Assembly: GCF_024700075.1 (NCBI RefSeq)
Contig: NZ_JAJONE010000001.1
Location: 1,116,001 to 1,180,000, forward strand
DNA length: 64,000 nucleotides
Origin: Hymenobacter sp. J193
GTDB taxonomy: Bacteria; Bacteroidota; Bacteroidia; Cytophagales; Hymenobacteraceae
Direction: 5' to 3'
Below the pieces are notes generated by a model that saw only the letters and a list, made by a program, of their open reading frames with translations, was not told the origin of the DNA and made no database searches. Positions 42,110 to 51,723 of this stretch are shown in pieces; position 1 is the first letter of the stretch, and every line of letters begins with the position of its first letter. Made by a program: the position numbers and the translations under genes.

Positions 42110-42676
42110 AGCAAGTTTTTAGTGCTGTGCCTGGGCAACATCGGGCCGGAATACGCCAATACGCGGCACAACGTAGGCTTTATGGTGGGCGACTACCTGG
42201 CCCAAAAGCACGACGCCGCACCCTGGGCGCTGGGCCGGCACGCCTTCACTACCGAAATCCGCCATAAGGGCCACACCTTCGTGCTGGCCAAGCCCACTAC
42301 ATACATGAACCTGAGCGGTAAGGCAGCGGCTCACTGGCTAAGCGCGCTCAAGCTGACGAAAGAGCAGATGCTCGTCGTCACCGATGACCTGGCGTTGCCC
42401 TTCGGCAAGCTGCGGCTGAAAGCCAAAGGCTCGGCCGGCGGCCAGAATGGCCTGAAGCACATCCAGGAAACTCTCGGCTCCGACGAATACGCCCGCCTGC
42501 GCTTCGGCATCGACTCCAGCTTCTCGAAGGGCCGCCAGGTAGACTACGTACTCAGCCCCTTCTCGGCCGATGAAAACATTGATCTAGAAGGCCGCCTGGA
42601 AAAAGCCGCCGAAGCGGTGCTGGCCTTCGGCACCATGGGCGTGGAGCGGGCCATGAACGTGGTGAACGTGAAGTAA
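42107..42676 (+). CDS. pth: Peptidyl-tRNA hydrolase
   Basis: Pth frees tRNA from dropped-off peptidyl-tRNA. The 189-residue protein has LCLGNIGPEYANTRHNVGF with the catalytic His at 21, KPTTYMNLSGKA with the conserved Asn, VTDDLALPFGKLRLKAKGS with the Asp, and GGQNGLKHI. The start is GTG; an in-frame TAA sits 3 nt upstream of it (42101-42103), so no earlier start is possible. That GTG lies at the end of a dispersed repeat. Confidence 0.97.
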   Translation: MSKFLVLCLGNIGPEYANTRHNVGFMVGDYLAQKHDAAPWALGRHAFTTEIRHKGHTFVLAKPTTYMNLSGKAAAHWLSALKLTKEQMLVVTDDLALPFGKLRLKAKGSAGGQNGLKHIQETLGSDEYARLRFGIDSSFSKGRQVDYVLSPFSADENIDLEGRLEKAAEAVLAFGTMGVERAMNVVNVK

Positions 42677-42841
42677 GGGCCTCACCCCGACCCCTCTCCC
42701 AAGGATAGGAAAGCCGGTGACTCCGCTGGAAATGATTTGTCAGCCATTAAATGCAATGGCCTCAGCTGAGAAGCTGAGGCCATTGTTCGTTCGGGCCATT
42801 AGGCTCCCCTCTCCTTGGGAGAGGGGCCGGGGGTGAGGCCC
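42677..42841. repeat. Nested palindrome filling the pth/metG gap
   Basis: Outer arms 42677-42704 and 42813-42841 (GGGCCTCACCCC... with GGGGGTGAGGCCC), inner stem AATGGCCTCAGCT (42755-42767) with AGCTGAGGCCATT (42772-42784). The element spans exactly from the pth stop to the metG stop. Confidence 0.9.
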
Positions 42842-44890
42842 CTACGCTACGCCGGAGCCGGGCCGCACGGGGCTGCTGGGCTGCATCAGAGACAGCACGC
42901 CGTCAGCATTTTCGGCCATCAGGAGCATGCCCTGGCTTTGGATGCCTTTGATTTCGCGGGGCGCGAGGTTGAGCAGCACCTGTACCTGCTGGCCGATGAG
43001 GGCCTCGGGCAGGAAGTGCTCGGCAATGCCCGACACGATGGTGCGCGGCTCCTCGAAACCGAGGTCAACACTTAGCTTGAGCAGCTTTTTGGTTTTGGCG
43101 ACCTTCTCGGCGGCCACAATGGTACCGATGCGCAAGTCCATCTGCTGGAACTGCTCGAAGCTTACGTCGGCTTTGGCCGGGGCCGAAACGGCAGCGGCCA
43201 GCTCGTTGGCTTTCTTGGTATCTAGCAGCTTCTGCACCTGGGCTTCCACGGTGGCGTCTTCTATCTTGGTGAAGAGCAGCGCGGCTTCCGCGAGCTGGTG
43301 GCCGGCAGGCAGCGCGTCGGGGCGGCCGGCCTGGGGCCAGGTGCCTTTTTCGGTGTTGAGCATGCGGCCCAGACGGGCGGCCGCTTCGGGCAGGAAGGGC
43401 TCCAGCAGCGTCACGAGGGCAGCGGCTAGCTGCAGGGACACGTGTAAAACCGTGCCGGTGCGGGCTTCGTCGATTTTGATGAGCTTCCAGGGCTCCTGGT
43501 CGGCCAGGTACTTGTTGCCGAGGCGCGAGAGGTTCATCAGCTCGTTCAGCGCGTCGCGAAAGCGGTAGTTGTCAATCAGCTCCCCGATGCGCTGCGGAAA
43601 CTCCTGGAGCTGGCGCAGCACATCCTCATCTTCGGTGGTGAAACCCACGGCAGCCGGTACTTTGCCTTCAAAAAACTTGTGGGTGAGCACCACAGCGCGG
43701 TTCACGAAGTTGCCGAGGTTGGCTACCAGTTCGTTGTTGTTACGGGCCTGGAAGTCTTTCCAGGTGAAGTCGTTGTCCTTGGTTTCGGGGGCGTTGGCGC
43801 AGAGCACGTAGCGCAGCACGTCGGCCTGGCCGGGGAAATCCTGCAGGTATTCATGCAGCCACACGGCCCAGTTGCGGCTCGTGCTGATTTTGTCACCCTC
43901 CAGGTTCAGGAACTCGTTGGCGGGCACGTTGTCGGGCAGGATGTAGTCGCCGTGGGCCTTGAGCATCGCCGGGAAGATGATGCAGTGGAACACGATGTTG
44001 TCCTTGCCAATGAAGTGCACCAGCTTGGTTTCGGGGTCTTTCCAGTAGGTTTCCCAGGTGTCGGGCAGCAGGTCCTTGGTGGCCGAGATGTAGCCGATGG
44101 GCGCATCAAACCATACGTAGAGCACCTTGCCTTCAGCCCCGGCTACCGGCACGGGCACGCCCCAGTCCAGGTCGCGGGTTACGGCGCGGGGGTGCAGGCC
44201 CTGGTCTATCCAGCTCTTGCACTGGCCGTATACGTTGGCTTTCCAGTCCTGCTTGTGGCCTTCCACAATCCACTCGCGCAGCCAGGGCTCATACTGGTCG
44301 AGGGGCAAATACCAGTGCTTGGTTTCGCGCAGCACGGGCTGGTTGCCCGAGAGCATGGAGCGCGGGTTGATCAGTTCGGTAGGGCTGAGCGAGGTGCCGC
44401 ACTTCTCGCACTGGTCGCCGTAGGCATTTTCGTTGCCGCAGTTGGGGCAAGTGCCTACGATGTAGCGGTCAGCCAGAAACTGGTCGGCCTTCTCGTCATA
44501 GTACTGCTCGGAGGTCTGCTCGATGAACTTGCCTTCCTCGTAGAGCTTCTTGAAAAAGCCGCTGGCTACCTCGCGGTGCGTCTCGTTGGACGTGCGCGAG
44601 TAGATATCAAACGACACCCCGAAATCCTTGAATGAGTCGCGGATAATGGCGTGGTACTTATCCACGACCTGCTGGGGCGTCACGCCTTCCTTCTGGGCCC
44701 GGATGGTGATGGGTACGCCGTGCTCATCGGAGCCGCAGATGAATTTCACGTCGCGCTGCTGGGCGCGCAGGTAGCGCACGTAGATATCGGCGGGCAGGTA
44801 TACGCCGGCCAGGTGGCCGATGTGCACGGGGCCGTTGGCATAAGGCAGCGCGGCCGTAACGGTATAGCGTTGGGGAAAAGTAGCAGACAT
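42842..44890 (-). CDS. metG: Methionyl-tRNA synthetase
   Basis: MetG charges tRNA-Met. The 682-residue protein has the HIGH motif in [14 protein letters not shown], a zinc knuckle [18 protein letters not shown] (about 145-165), a KMSKS-equivalent KISTSRN in [13 protein letters not shown], the anticodon-binding domain with WKLIK, and a C-terminal EMAP/Trbp111-like OB domain ([20 protein letters not shown] to ISRGIxxH-type region [11 protein letters not shown]). The start [12 protein letters not shown] was chosen because the fold starts there; the upstream open frame lacks family similarity. Confidence 0.97.
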   Translation of the reverse strand: MSATFPQRYTVTAALPYANGPVHIGHLAGVYLPADIYVRYLRAQQRDVKFICGSDEHGVPITIRAQKEGVTPQQVVDKYHAIIRDSFKDFGVSFDIYSRTSNETHREVASGFFKKLYEEGKFIEQTSEQYYDEKADQFLADRYIVGTCPNCGNENAYGDQCEKCGTSLSPTELINPRSMLSGNQPVLRETKHWYLPLDQYEPWLREWIVEGHKQDWKANVYGQCKSWIDQGLHPRAVTRDLDWGVPVPVAGAEGKVLYVWFDAPIGYISATKDLLPDTWETYWKDPETKLVHFIGKDNIVFHCIIFPAMLKAHGDYILPDNVPANEFLNLEGDKISTSRNWAVWLHEYLQDFPGQADVLRYVLCANAPETKDNDFTWKDFQARNNNELVANLGNFVNRAVVLTHKFFEGKVPAAVGFTTEDEDVLRQLQEFPQRIGELIDNYRFRDALNELMNLSRLGNKYLADQEPWKLIKIDEARTGTVLHVSLQLAAALVTLLEPFLPEAAARLGRMLNTEKGTWPQAGRPDALPAGHQLAEAALLFTKIEDATVEAQVQKLLDTKKANELAAAVSAPAKADVSFEQFQQMDLRIGTIVAAEKVAKTKKLLKLSVDLGFEEPRTIVSGIAEHFLPEALIGQQVQVLLNLAPREIKGIQSQGMLLMAENADGVLSLMQPSSPVRPGSGVA

Positions 44891-45086
44891 ACGAAAAAGC
44901 TGAAAAACGGCACAAGAGCCCGGCAGCGCGGGCATCAGACCACAAAGGAACAAGGAAAAAGCAGGATATCTGGCAGGAGCCACTCTATGACCAGAGCTGC
45001 AGCAAAAACCGGTTACCTTTATTCGCTAACTGCTCAGCTTGCTTTCCGTACCTAACCTCAGCCTTTCTCCCAAATCTATTCTTTCT

Positions 45087-45680
45087 ATGAAAAAATCTGA
45101 AAAAGCGCCAGCTGAAAAGAAGGCCAAGAAAACTCCCGAGCAGAAAGCTGAGCAAAAGACTCAGCGTAAAGCGGCCAAAGCCACCAAGGCTACCGCCGCT
45201 TCCACTGAGTCGCTGACGGATGCCCGCTCGCAGAAGAAAGCCAGCCAGAAGAAGAGTCTGAAGGCAGCCGCCAAGCAGCTGCAGCAGGAACTAGACAAGC
45301 GCATGGATGAAGTGGTGAAACGCATCCGGCAGGAAACCAAAGCCAAGCTGAAGGAAGTGGTAAAGGAAGCCACCCGCCGCCTCGACGCCGATACGGAGCG
45401 CATGTTTGAGCAGGCCCTGCACACAATAGTGCGCCACTACGACACTGGCTCCCCTGCCGGCTCCGACAGCATCAGCACTGATGCCGACGTGGTGGCTGGC
45501 TCTGGCAACGAAGGCTTGGACGCCCCCCTGGCGCCTGTGGCCCCACGCCGCCCGGTTGCCAAGGCCCGACCCGCTGCCAAGTCCGCCGCCTCAGGCGCTG
45601 CCAAAACCGCCAGCCGCCGCCCGGCCGGCAACCGCAAGCCCGCCGCCGACAGCACCGCCACGTCCAACGAAGCGTCCTAA
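45087..45680 (+). CDS. Lys/Ala-rich histone-H1-like protein
   Basis: A 197-residue low-complexity protein. Residues 1-65 are Lys/Ala/Gln/Thr-rich (EKKAKKTPEQKAEQKTQRKA), 65-125 form a predicted charged helix (KQLQQELDKRMDEVVKRIRQ) and the C-terminal part is Ala/Pro/Arg-rich with RRPVAKARPAAKSAAS-like runs, similar to bacterial histone-H1-like DNA-binding tails. DNA or RNA binding is inferred from composition only. It has its own terminator and is flanked by divergent metG. Confidence 0.75.
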   Translation: MKKSEKAPAEKKAKKTPEQKAEQKTQRKAAKATKATAASTESLTDARSQKKASQKKSLKAAAKQLQQELDKRMDEVVKRIRQETKAKLKEVVKEATRRLDADTERMFEQALHTIVRHYDTGSPAGSDSISTDADVVAGSGNEGLDAPLAPVAPRRPVAKARPAAKSAASGAAKTASRRPAGNRKPAADSTATSNEAS

Positions 45681-45690
45681 GTCAGCCAGC

Positions 45691-45742
45691 AAACATAAAA
45701 AGGTCCGCCAGCTCTCAGGAGTTGGCGGACCTTTTTATGTTT
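45691..45742. terminator. Long bidirectional terminator
   Basis: A 24-bp stem, 45691-45714 with 45719-45742 (one G-U pair), with GGTCCGCCAGCTC in the core and A/T runs at its base, between convergent genes. Confidence 0.95.
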
Positions 45743-45756
45743 GGTTAGATTGAGTG

Positions 45757-46101
45757 TTACGGCCGGCGCAGCGTATCGGTGGGAGCGCCGTTGATGCGAC
45801 GCAAGCGGGTTTCGGGCGTGGAGTTGTTGGGGTCGTTGGTGTTCAGGCTTTCGGGGCGCTTGCGGGAATTGATGCCGCTGGCCTGCTCCCGGATAGGCAC
45901 GCGGCCGGGCGTGGCATCGGGCACCGAGCCACCATAGCCCGCATTGCTATTGTAAGCAGCCTGCCGGTCGGCATCCGACTGGATGGAGGCCGGCACGGCG
46001 GGGCGCTCTAGCTCGGCGGCGCTTTCCTCGGCGGCCGTGCAGGAAAGCAAGCCAGCGAACATAGGAAGCAAAAGCCGGAAAGAAATAACGGGGAGTTTCA
46101 T
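45757..46101 (-). CDS. Small predicted lipoprotein
   Basis: A 114-residue protein with signal MKLPVISFRLLLPMFAGLLSC; LLSC fits a lipobox. The mature part is polar and low in hydrophobics (SNAGYGGSVPDATPGRVPIR), probably disordered. No family recognised. It shares a bidirectional terminator with the histone-like gene. Confidence 0.65.
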   Translation of the reverse strand: MKLPVISFRLLLPMFAGLLSCTAAEESAAELERPAVPASIQSDADRQAAYNSNAGYGGSVPDATPGRVPIREQASGINSRKRPESLNTNDPNNSTPETRLRRINGAPTDTLRRP

Positions 46102-46192
46102 GGCAGAAAAACAGAGAAGTCCGCCACTAACCGACGGGCTTCTCTACAACGGCGCAGCGGCGCGGAAGTTGACTTTGGCTGGTTGGGTAGGT

Positions 46193-46304
46193 GGTTGACT
46201 TGTTAAAGGGCTGTCAGCTGTCGTGGTGAAGCCGGGCCGAAGTCGTTGCTCAAGCCTGCTTTACGCCGCGCGGCTCGTCATGACAGCCCTTTAACAAGTC
46301 AACC
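46193..46304. repeat. 24-bp perfect inverted repeat downstream of msrB
   Basis: GGTTGACTTGTTAAAGGGCT plus GTCA (46193-46216) is exactly complementary to 46281-46304, with a 64-nt loop. It lies between the msrB stop and the small lipoprotein start. Confidence 0.93.
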
Positions 46305-46314
46305 ATTCAGCCGT

Positions 46315-46872
46315 CTACTTGGCTTTTTCGAATACCATGCCGTTGCCATCCATGCAGTAGCGCAGGCCGGTGGGCTTGGGTCCGTCGTTGAAGACGTGGC
46401 CGAGGTGGCCGCCGCACTGGGCGCACAGCAGCTCGTCGCGGCTCATGCCGTAGGTGTTGTCGGCCGTTACTTTCAGGCTGTTTTCGGAGGCCGGGGCCCA
46501 GAAGCTGGGCCAGCCGGTACCCGACTCAAACTTGGTTTCCGAGGAAAACAGCAGATTGTGGTCGGCGGCGCAGTAGTAGTTGCCTTTCTCGTGGTTGTCG
46601 TGGTACTTGCCCGTGAAAGGTCGCTCAGTGCCCTGCTGCCGCAGAATGAAGTACTGATCGGGCGTAAGCTGGGCTTTCCACTGCGCATCGGTTTTGCGGA
46701 TGGGAAACTCGTCGGGCTTGCCCGTCACTAGCCGGGGCTTGGGATAGGCTTTGGCGGCGGCCGTGGGCTGCGTGGGCGCCTGAGGCTTTTCTACGGCCAC
46801 GGGTTTTTTCTGGGAGCAGGCCGAGTTCAGAGTAAAGACAGACAGCAGCAGAATAAGCAAGGAAGAACGCAT
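46315..46872 (-). CDS. msrB: Lipoprotein-type peptide-methionine (R)-S-oxide reductase
   Basis: MsrB repairs methionine-R-sulfoxide. The 185-residue form has a signal peptide with lipobox LNSAC, so repair would occur outside the cytoplasm. Domain motifs: FETKFESGTGWPSFW-like SSETKFESGTGWPSFW, CAQCGGHLGHVFNDGP and the catalytic cysteine in LRYCMDG. The first zinc pair is incomplete: YYCAADHNLLF has Asp where CxxC is normal, while the second pair CAQC is present. The start MRSSLLILLLSVF gives the signal peptide. Confidence 0.93.
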   Translation of the reverse strand: MRSSLLILLLSVFTLNSACSQKKPVAVEKPQAPTQPTAAAKAYPKPRLVTGKPDEFPIRKTDAQWKAQLTPDQYFILRQQGTERPFTGKYHDNHEKGNYYCAADHNLLFSSETKFESGTGWPSFWAPASENSLKVTADNTYGMSRDELLCAQCGGHLGHVFNDGPKPTGLRYCMDGNGMVFEKAK

Positions 46873-47100
46873 TCGGAAAAGGGAAAAGACGAGTGCACGA
46901 TTAAGAAGGCCGGGCAGCGGCCCGGGTTGCAGGTACAACATACGCAGCCGGCCTGCGGTTCGGCTTTGCCGCTCCAATCAGTTCCTTTTGGGCCTATCTG
47001 GAACCGCAGGGGGCCAATAAGTTGTCTTGCTTCCCGTTGGCTGTTTCTTCCTCTCTCAGTAACAATTAATTACCTGCAGGTTTTTGCGCCAAACATTCCG

Positions 47101-47108
47101 TACCTTTG
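47101..47108 (+). promoter_or_regulatory. -7 box of typA promoter
   Basis: TACCTTTG, 19 nt before the typA ATG; a TTTG lies 14 nt further upstream, closer than the usual spacing. Confidence 0.6.
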
Positions 47109-47127
47109 CACCCGGAAAACCCATTGT

Positions 47128-48936
47128 ATGCAGAACATTCGCAATATCGCCATCATCGCGCACGTTGACCACGGCAAGACTACGCTCGTGGACAAGATCA
47201 TTCACGCCTCCAAGCTGTTCGACGAGCACCAGCAGTTCGACGACCTCATCCTTGACAACAACGACCTGGAGCGTGAGCGGGGCATTACCATCGTCTCCAA
47301 AAACGTATCGGTACGGTACAAAGACGTAAAAATCAACATCATCGACACCCCTGGTCACGCCGACTTCGGCGGCGAGGTGGAGCGGGTGCTCAAGATGGCC
47401 GACGGCGTATTGCTGCTCGTCGATGCCTTCGAAGGCGCCATGCCCCAGACCCGTTTCGTGCTGGGCAAAGCCATTGACCTGGGCCTCAAGCCCATCGTGG
47501 TGGTAAACAAAGTCGATAAAGAAAACTGCCGCCCCGACGAGGTACACGAGCAGGTTTTCGACCTGATGTTCAACCTCGGCGCCAACGAAGACCAGCTGGA
47601 CTTCGTGACCTTGTACGGCTCCTCGAAGCAGGGCTGGATGAGCACCGACTGGAAAGAGAAAACCGACAGCATCATCCCGCTGCTCGACGCCGTAGTAGCC
47701 TCCATTCCCCCCGCTCCTACCCTGGACGGCACGCCCCAGATGCAGGTTACCTCGCTCGACTACTCGTCGTTCGTGGGCCGTATCGCCATCGGCCGCGTAC
47801 ACCGCGGTACGCTGAAGGAAGGCTCGAACATGAGCCTGGTGAAGCGTGACGGCACTATCAAGAAAGTAAAAATCAAAGAGCTGCAGGTGTTCGAAGGCCT
47901 GGGCCGTACCAAGGTTTCGGAGGTTAGCTCCGGCGAAATCTGCGCCGTAACCGGCATCGAAGGCTTTGAAATCGGGGATACGCTGGCTGATGCCGAGAAC
48001 CCCGAGGGGCTGGCCATCATCAGTATCGACGAGCCGACGATGAACATGCTGTTCACCATCAACAACTCGCCGTTCTTCGGTAAGGAAGGCAAGTTTGTGA
48101 CCTCGCGCCACCTGCGTGACCGTCTGTTCAAGGAAACCGAGAAAAACCTGGCCCTGCGCGTTAAGGAAACCGATAAGGAAGACACATTCCTCGTCTACGG
48201 CCGCGGTATTCTTCACTTGTCGGTTCTCATCGAAACGATGCGCCGCGAAGGGTTTGAGCTGCAGGTAGGCCAGCCGCAGGTACTGTTCCGTGAAGACGAG
48301 AACGGCAACCGCACCGAGCCCATCGAGCACCTGGTGGTAGACGTACCGGAGGAAACGGCCGGCAAGGTTATCGAGCTGGTGACGATGCGCAAAGGCGAGC
48401 TGACCATCATGGAGCCCAAGGGCGACCTGCAGCACCTGGAGTTCAACATCCCGGCCCGCGGCCTGATCGGCCTGCGGAACAACGTGCTGACCGCCACCGC
48501 CGGTGAAGCCATCATGAACCACCGCTTCCAGAGCTACGAGCCGTACAAAGGCGTAATCCCCGGTCGTATCTCCGGTTCGCTGATTTCGATGGACACTGGT
48601 GCCGGCACCGCCTACACCATCGACAAGATGCAGGACCGCGGTGAGTTCTTCGTGGATCCAGGCGAAGAGGTGTACGCCGGTCAGGTTATCGGTGAGCACA
48701 CCCGCCCCAACGACCTGACCATCAACATCCAGAAAGGCAAGAAGCTCACGAACATGCGTGCTTCCGGCACGGATGACAACGTGAAGATTGTGCCCAAGCG
48801 CCAGTTCTCTTTGGAAGAAGCCATGGAATACATCCAGAAGGATGAGTACCTGGAGGTGACGCCGAAGTCGGTGCGGATGCGCAAAATCCTGCTCGACGAA
48901 AACGAGCGTCTGCGTTCGGCCAAGAAAGTAGACTAG
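47128..48936 (+). CDS. typA: Translational GTPase TypA/BipA
   Basis: A 602-residue ribosome-associated GTPase involved in ribosome assembly and stress adaptation. G1 is AHVDHGKTTLVDKI, G2 around ERGITI, G3 DTPGHADFGGEVER, G4 NKVDKENCRP. Domains II, III, V follow, and the C-terminal TypA-specific domain contains RGLIGLRNNVLTATAGEAIM and DRGEFFVDPGEEVYAGQVIG. The start MQNIRNIAIIAHV is standard. Confidence 0.97.
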   Translation: MQNIRNIAIIAHVDHGKTTLVDKIIHASKLFDEHQQFDDLILDNNDLERERGITIVSKNVSVRYKDVKINIIDTPGHADFGGEVERVLKMADGVLLLVDAFEGAMPQTRFVLGKAIDLGLKPIVVVNKVDKENCRPDEVHEQVFDLMFNLGANEDQLDFVTLYGSSKQGWMSTDWKEKTDSIIPLLDAVVASIPPAPTLDGTPQMQVTSLDYSSFVGRIAIGRVHRGTLKEGSNMSLVKRDGTIKKVKIKELQVFEGLGRTKVSEVSSGEICAVTGIEGFEIGDTLADAENPEGLAIISIDEPTMNMLFTINNSPFFGKEGKFVTSRHLRDRLFKETEKNLALRVKETDKEDTFLVYGRGILHLSVLIETMRREGFELQVGQPQVLFREDENGNRTEPIEHLVVDVPEETAGKVIELVTMRKGELTIMEPKGDLQHLEFNIPARGLIGLRNNVLTATAGEAIMNHRFQSYEPYKGVIPGRISGSLISMDTGAGTAYTIDKMQDRGEFFVDPGEEVYAGQVIGEHTRPNDLTINIQKGKKLTNMRASGTDDNVKIVPKRQFSLEEAMEYIQKDEYLEVTPKSVRMRKILLDENERLRSAKKVD

Positions 48937-48952
48937 TTTTCAGAAGTACTAG

Positions 48953-48988
48953 AAAAAAGGGTTGCAGCCAGTGGCTGCAACCCTTTTT
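48953..48988. terminator. Bidirectional terminator between typA and cydB
   Basis: AAAAAGGGTTGCAGCC pairs with GGCTGCAACCCTTTTT (48954-48988) with a 3-nt loop; it can serve both convergent genes. Confidence 0.94.
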
Positions 48989-49001
48989 ACTTTTGTGCGG
49001 C

Positions 49002-50042
49002 CTACTTCCGGACCGCAATGGTAGTTCCTTCGGCCACTTCTTCTGCCTCGTGCTGAAAGCTGTAGTAGAGGTAGTACAGCGCCGGCAGAATAAATATGCT
49101 GCCTAGCAGCAAGGCCCAGCCCAGCGCCTGCATGGTAGCGGCCGGAGCCTGGTCGCGCAGCAAGGACAGGTTAGGGCCGTGCCGCAGCACCACAAAATCG
49201 GGGAAGTGCCGGTAGCCAATGGCCAGTAGAATCATCGTCACCTGAAAGCCGGCCAGCAGGCGCGGCAGCGTGGTATGCCCCCGGCTGACGGCGTAGAACA
49301 GCCCGCCCAATGACAACGTAGCCAAACCTACCGCTGAGGCGCCTACCCAGCTGCCAAATATCCATTGCCCAAGCGGAATGCCCTCGAACCCGGCCGCCAC
49401 AAATACCAGCCCGCCGGCCAGAAAGGTAATGATAGTCATGGTGCGCGTCTTGCGGATGAAGTAGCGCTTATCCGCTTCATTGTGCGTTTCGCCGATGCTG
49501 TACACGCTGGCCAGAAAGCCACAAAGCGCCACCGTAAACGCGCCCACGGCTACGGCAAACCAGTGCAGCCAGCTCCATACGTAGGCCGTCAGAAAATCGG
49601 TGGCGGCGGGGTCTACGTAGCCAGCCAGCACGCTGGCGGCCAGCACGCCCAGAAAAAACGGCGTTATGGCGCTGGAAAGCGCGAAAATGCGGTTATAGAG
49701 CATCTGCATCCGGTCCTTCACGGCGTCGTAGTGGCGGAACACGAAAGCGGTGCCGCGGGCAATAATACCGAGCAGCATCACCACCAGCGGAATGTGCAGG
49801 CTCACCGACATGACGCCGTAGATGCGCGGGAAACCCACAAACAGAATCACCACCGCAATGATGAGCCACATGTGGTTGGCCTCCCAGATAGGCCCGATGG
49901 CGTGCGACATGGTCTGACGGGCGACGCTGCGGTTTTTGCTTCGCGTGAACAGTTCCATAATGCCCGCGCCAAAGTCGGCGCCGCCCAGCAGCAGGTACAG
50001 ACAGATGGCCAGGCACAGGTAAGTAATGACGACGTATTGCAT
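49002..50042 (-). CDS. cydB: Cytochrome bd ubiquinol/menaquinol oxidase subunit II
   Basis: A 346-residue membrane protein with about eight to nine helices. It starts MQYVVITYLCLAICLYLLLGGADFG; the GGADFGAGIMEL and GPIWEANHMWLII (conserved quinol-oxidase II motif) are diagnostic. With CydA it forms the high-affinity terminal oxidase used at low oxygen. The start at 50042 was chosen over the longer frame, which runs into a palindromic repeat. cydA lies upstream on the same strand, 132 nt away. Confidence 0.95.
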   Translation of the reverse strand: MQYVVITYLCLAICLYLLLGGADFGAGIMELFTRSKNRSVARQTMSHAIGPIWEANHMWLIIAVVILFVGFPRIYGVMSVSLHIPLVVMLLGIIARGTAFVFRHYDAVKDRMQMLYNRIFALSSAITPFFLGVLAASVLAGYVDPAATDFLTAYVWSWLHWFAVAVGAFTVALCGFLASVYSIGETHNEADKRYFIRKTRTMTIITFLAGGLVFVAAGFEGIPLGQWIFGSWVGASAVGLATLSLGGLFYAVSRGHTTLPRLLAGFQVTMILLAIGYRHFPDFVVLRHGPNLSLLRDQAPAATMQALGWALLLGSIFILPALYYLYYSFQHEAEEVAEGTTIAVRK

Positions 50043-50071
50043 CTTCTGAGTTGTTTTTAACCGTCCATAAT

Positions 50072-50142
50072 GGCCTGCCGAAGTACCTCTACTTGTTTGA
50101 TTTACCGAATCAGAAAACACGGCAGAAGTGCTTCGGCAAGCT
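50072..50142. repeat. Imperfect inverted repeat between cydA and cydB
   Basis: GCCTGCCGAAGTACCTCT-like arm near 50073-50090 and CAGAAGTGCTTCGGCAAGC near 50124-50142 pair with three mismatches. The right side continues into CTCAGCATGAC, the end sequence also found in the element at 59711-59803. Confidence 0.65.
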
Positions 50143-50174
50143 CAGCATGACGGCTTTTCCGGGTGCAGGAAGGG

Positions 50175-51503
50175 TTAAGCCGCTTCAACTAAATCCGGCC
50201 GGTCGTACAGTTCCGGCACCATCTTGATCTGGCGGTAGAGCAGGAATATCACCACCAAGCTGAGCGACAGATAGACGGCCGTGAACAGGTAGAATGAGTA
50301 GGCAATGCCCGGCATCGGCGTCACGGCGTCGCGGGTGCGCATGATGCCGTACAGAATCCACGGCTGGCGGCCCACTTCCGTTACCGTCCAGCCCGCTTCC
50401 ACGGCAATAAAGCCGGCCGGAATAGCGGCCACGAACAGCTTCAGCAGCCAGTCGGCGCGTAGCCAGTGCGGCCGGCGCCATAGGGCCCAGAAGTACAGCA
50501 GCGCCAGCCCCATCATAAACATGCCCAGCCCCACCATTAGCTGAAACGCCAGGTGCGGCACCGTCACCGGTGGCCGGTCAGCCACGGGAATCCGGTCGAG
50601 GCCGATGACTTCCTGCTCGAAGTTACCGTGGGCCAGAAAGCTGAGCGCCCCGGGAATCCTGATGGCATAATCCACGCGCTGCTCCTTTTCGTTGGGCAGG
50701 CCGCCCAGCACCAGCGCGGCCGATTTCTCGGTGTGGAAATGGGCCTCCATAGCCGCCAGCTTGGCGGGCTGGCGCCGGGCCACGTCCTTGGCCGAAAAGT
50801 CGCCGCTCAAGGGCTGAAGTACAGCCGCCACCGTGCCGAATACGGCCGCAATTCGAAATGCCCGGAAGTGAAAGTGGATGTTGCGGCGCTTGAGTACCAT
50901 GAGAGCATGCACACCGGCCACCGCGAAGCCCGTAGCGGCAAACGCTGCCAGCGTCATGTGCAGGGCCTGGGAAAGCCAGGCATCGTTGAACATGGCCCGC
51001 ATCGGGTCGATGTTCAGGTACTGGCCATTCACGTAGTCGAAGCCGGCAGGGCTGTTCATCCAGGCATTGGCCGCTACCACCAGAATGCCCGAAGCCAGCC
51101 CGCTCACGCCTACTACCACGCCCGTAAACCAGTGAAACCACGGATGAAACCGGCCCCAGCCATAGAGAAAAAAGCCGAGGGCAATGGCTTCAATGAAAAA
51201 CGCGGTGCCTTCCAGGGAAAACGGCATCCCGAAAATGGGACCGGCATGCTCCATAAACTTCGGCCACAGCAGCCCCAGCTCAAATGACAATACCGTGCCC
51301 GACACCGCCCCGACGGCAAAAAAGATGGCTACGCCCTTGCTCCAGGCTTTGGTGAGGTTGCGGTAGGTTTCGTCGCCGCCGCGCAGCCACTTGTAGTGCG
51401 CCACCGCCATAAAAAAGGGCATCACCATCCCGATGCAGGAGAAGATGATGTGAAAGCCCAACGATAAAGCCATTTGGGAGCGGGCGGCCAGAAAATCATC
51501 CAT
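50175..51503 (-). CDS. cydA: Cytochrome bd ubiquinol/menaquinol oxidase subunit I
   Basis: A 442-residue membrane protein that carries the three haems. The start MDDFLAARSQMALSLGFHII contains the haem-b595 ligand region (LGFH). The GRFHPWFHW region, MHIEN-like haem-b558 area with H186-equivalent in ALHMTLAAFAATGFAVAG, and GRQPWILYGIMRT near the C terminus are present. At 442 residues it is a short Q-loop form compared with about 520 for the E. coli type. A CydX-like peptide was not found. Confidence 0.95.
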   Translation of the reverse strand: MDDFLAARSQMALSLGFHIIFSCIGMVMPFFMAVAHYKWLRGGDETYRNLTKAWSKGVAIFFAVGAVSGTVLSFELGLLWPKFMEHAGPIFGMPFSLEGTAFFIEAIALGFFLYGWGRFHPWFHWFTGVVVGVSGLASGILVVAANAWMNSPAGFDYVNGQYLNIDPMRAMFNDAWLSQALHMTLAAFAATGFAVAGVHALMVLKRRNIHFHFRAFRIAAVFGTVAAVLQPLSGDFSAKDVARRQPAKLAAMEAHFHTEKSAALVLGGLPNEKEQRVDYAIRIPGALSFLAHGNFEQEVIGLDRIPVADRPPVTVPHLAFQLMVGLGMFMMGLALLYFWALWRRPHWLRADWLLKLFVAAIPAGFIAVEAGWTVTEVGRQPWILYGIMRTRDAVTPMPGIAYSFYLFTAVYLSLSLVVIFLLYRQIKMVPELYDRPDLVEAA

Positions 51504-51723
51504 AGCGCAAACCAAGCGAAGGCGTGAAGCCCCTCCCGCAGGAGCGGCAAAAAGCCAGGTAGGTCGCGTATGTTTCGACTGAGGCCGCAACCTGCCTGCC
51601 ACAACGCCGGCAAGGTAGGTCCCGCGGCCCAGGGTTGGAAGGATTTACTTGAAAATCCTGCGCCGGCGGCTATTTGTAGAGGAAATCAAGCCCACTGTGC
51701 ATGATGTAGCGTCCGGCAGCAAC

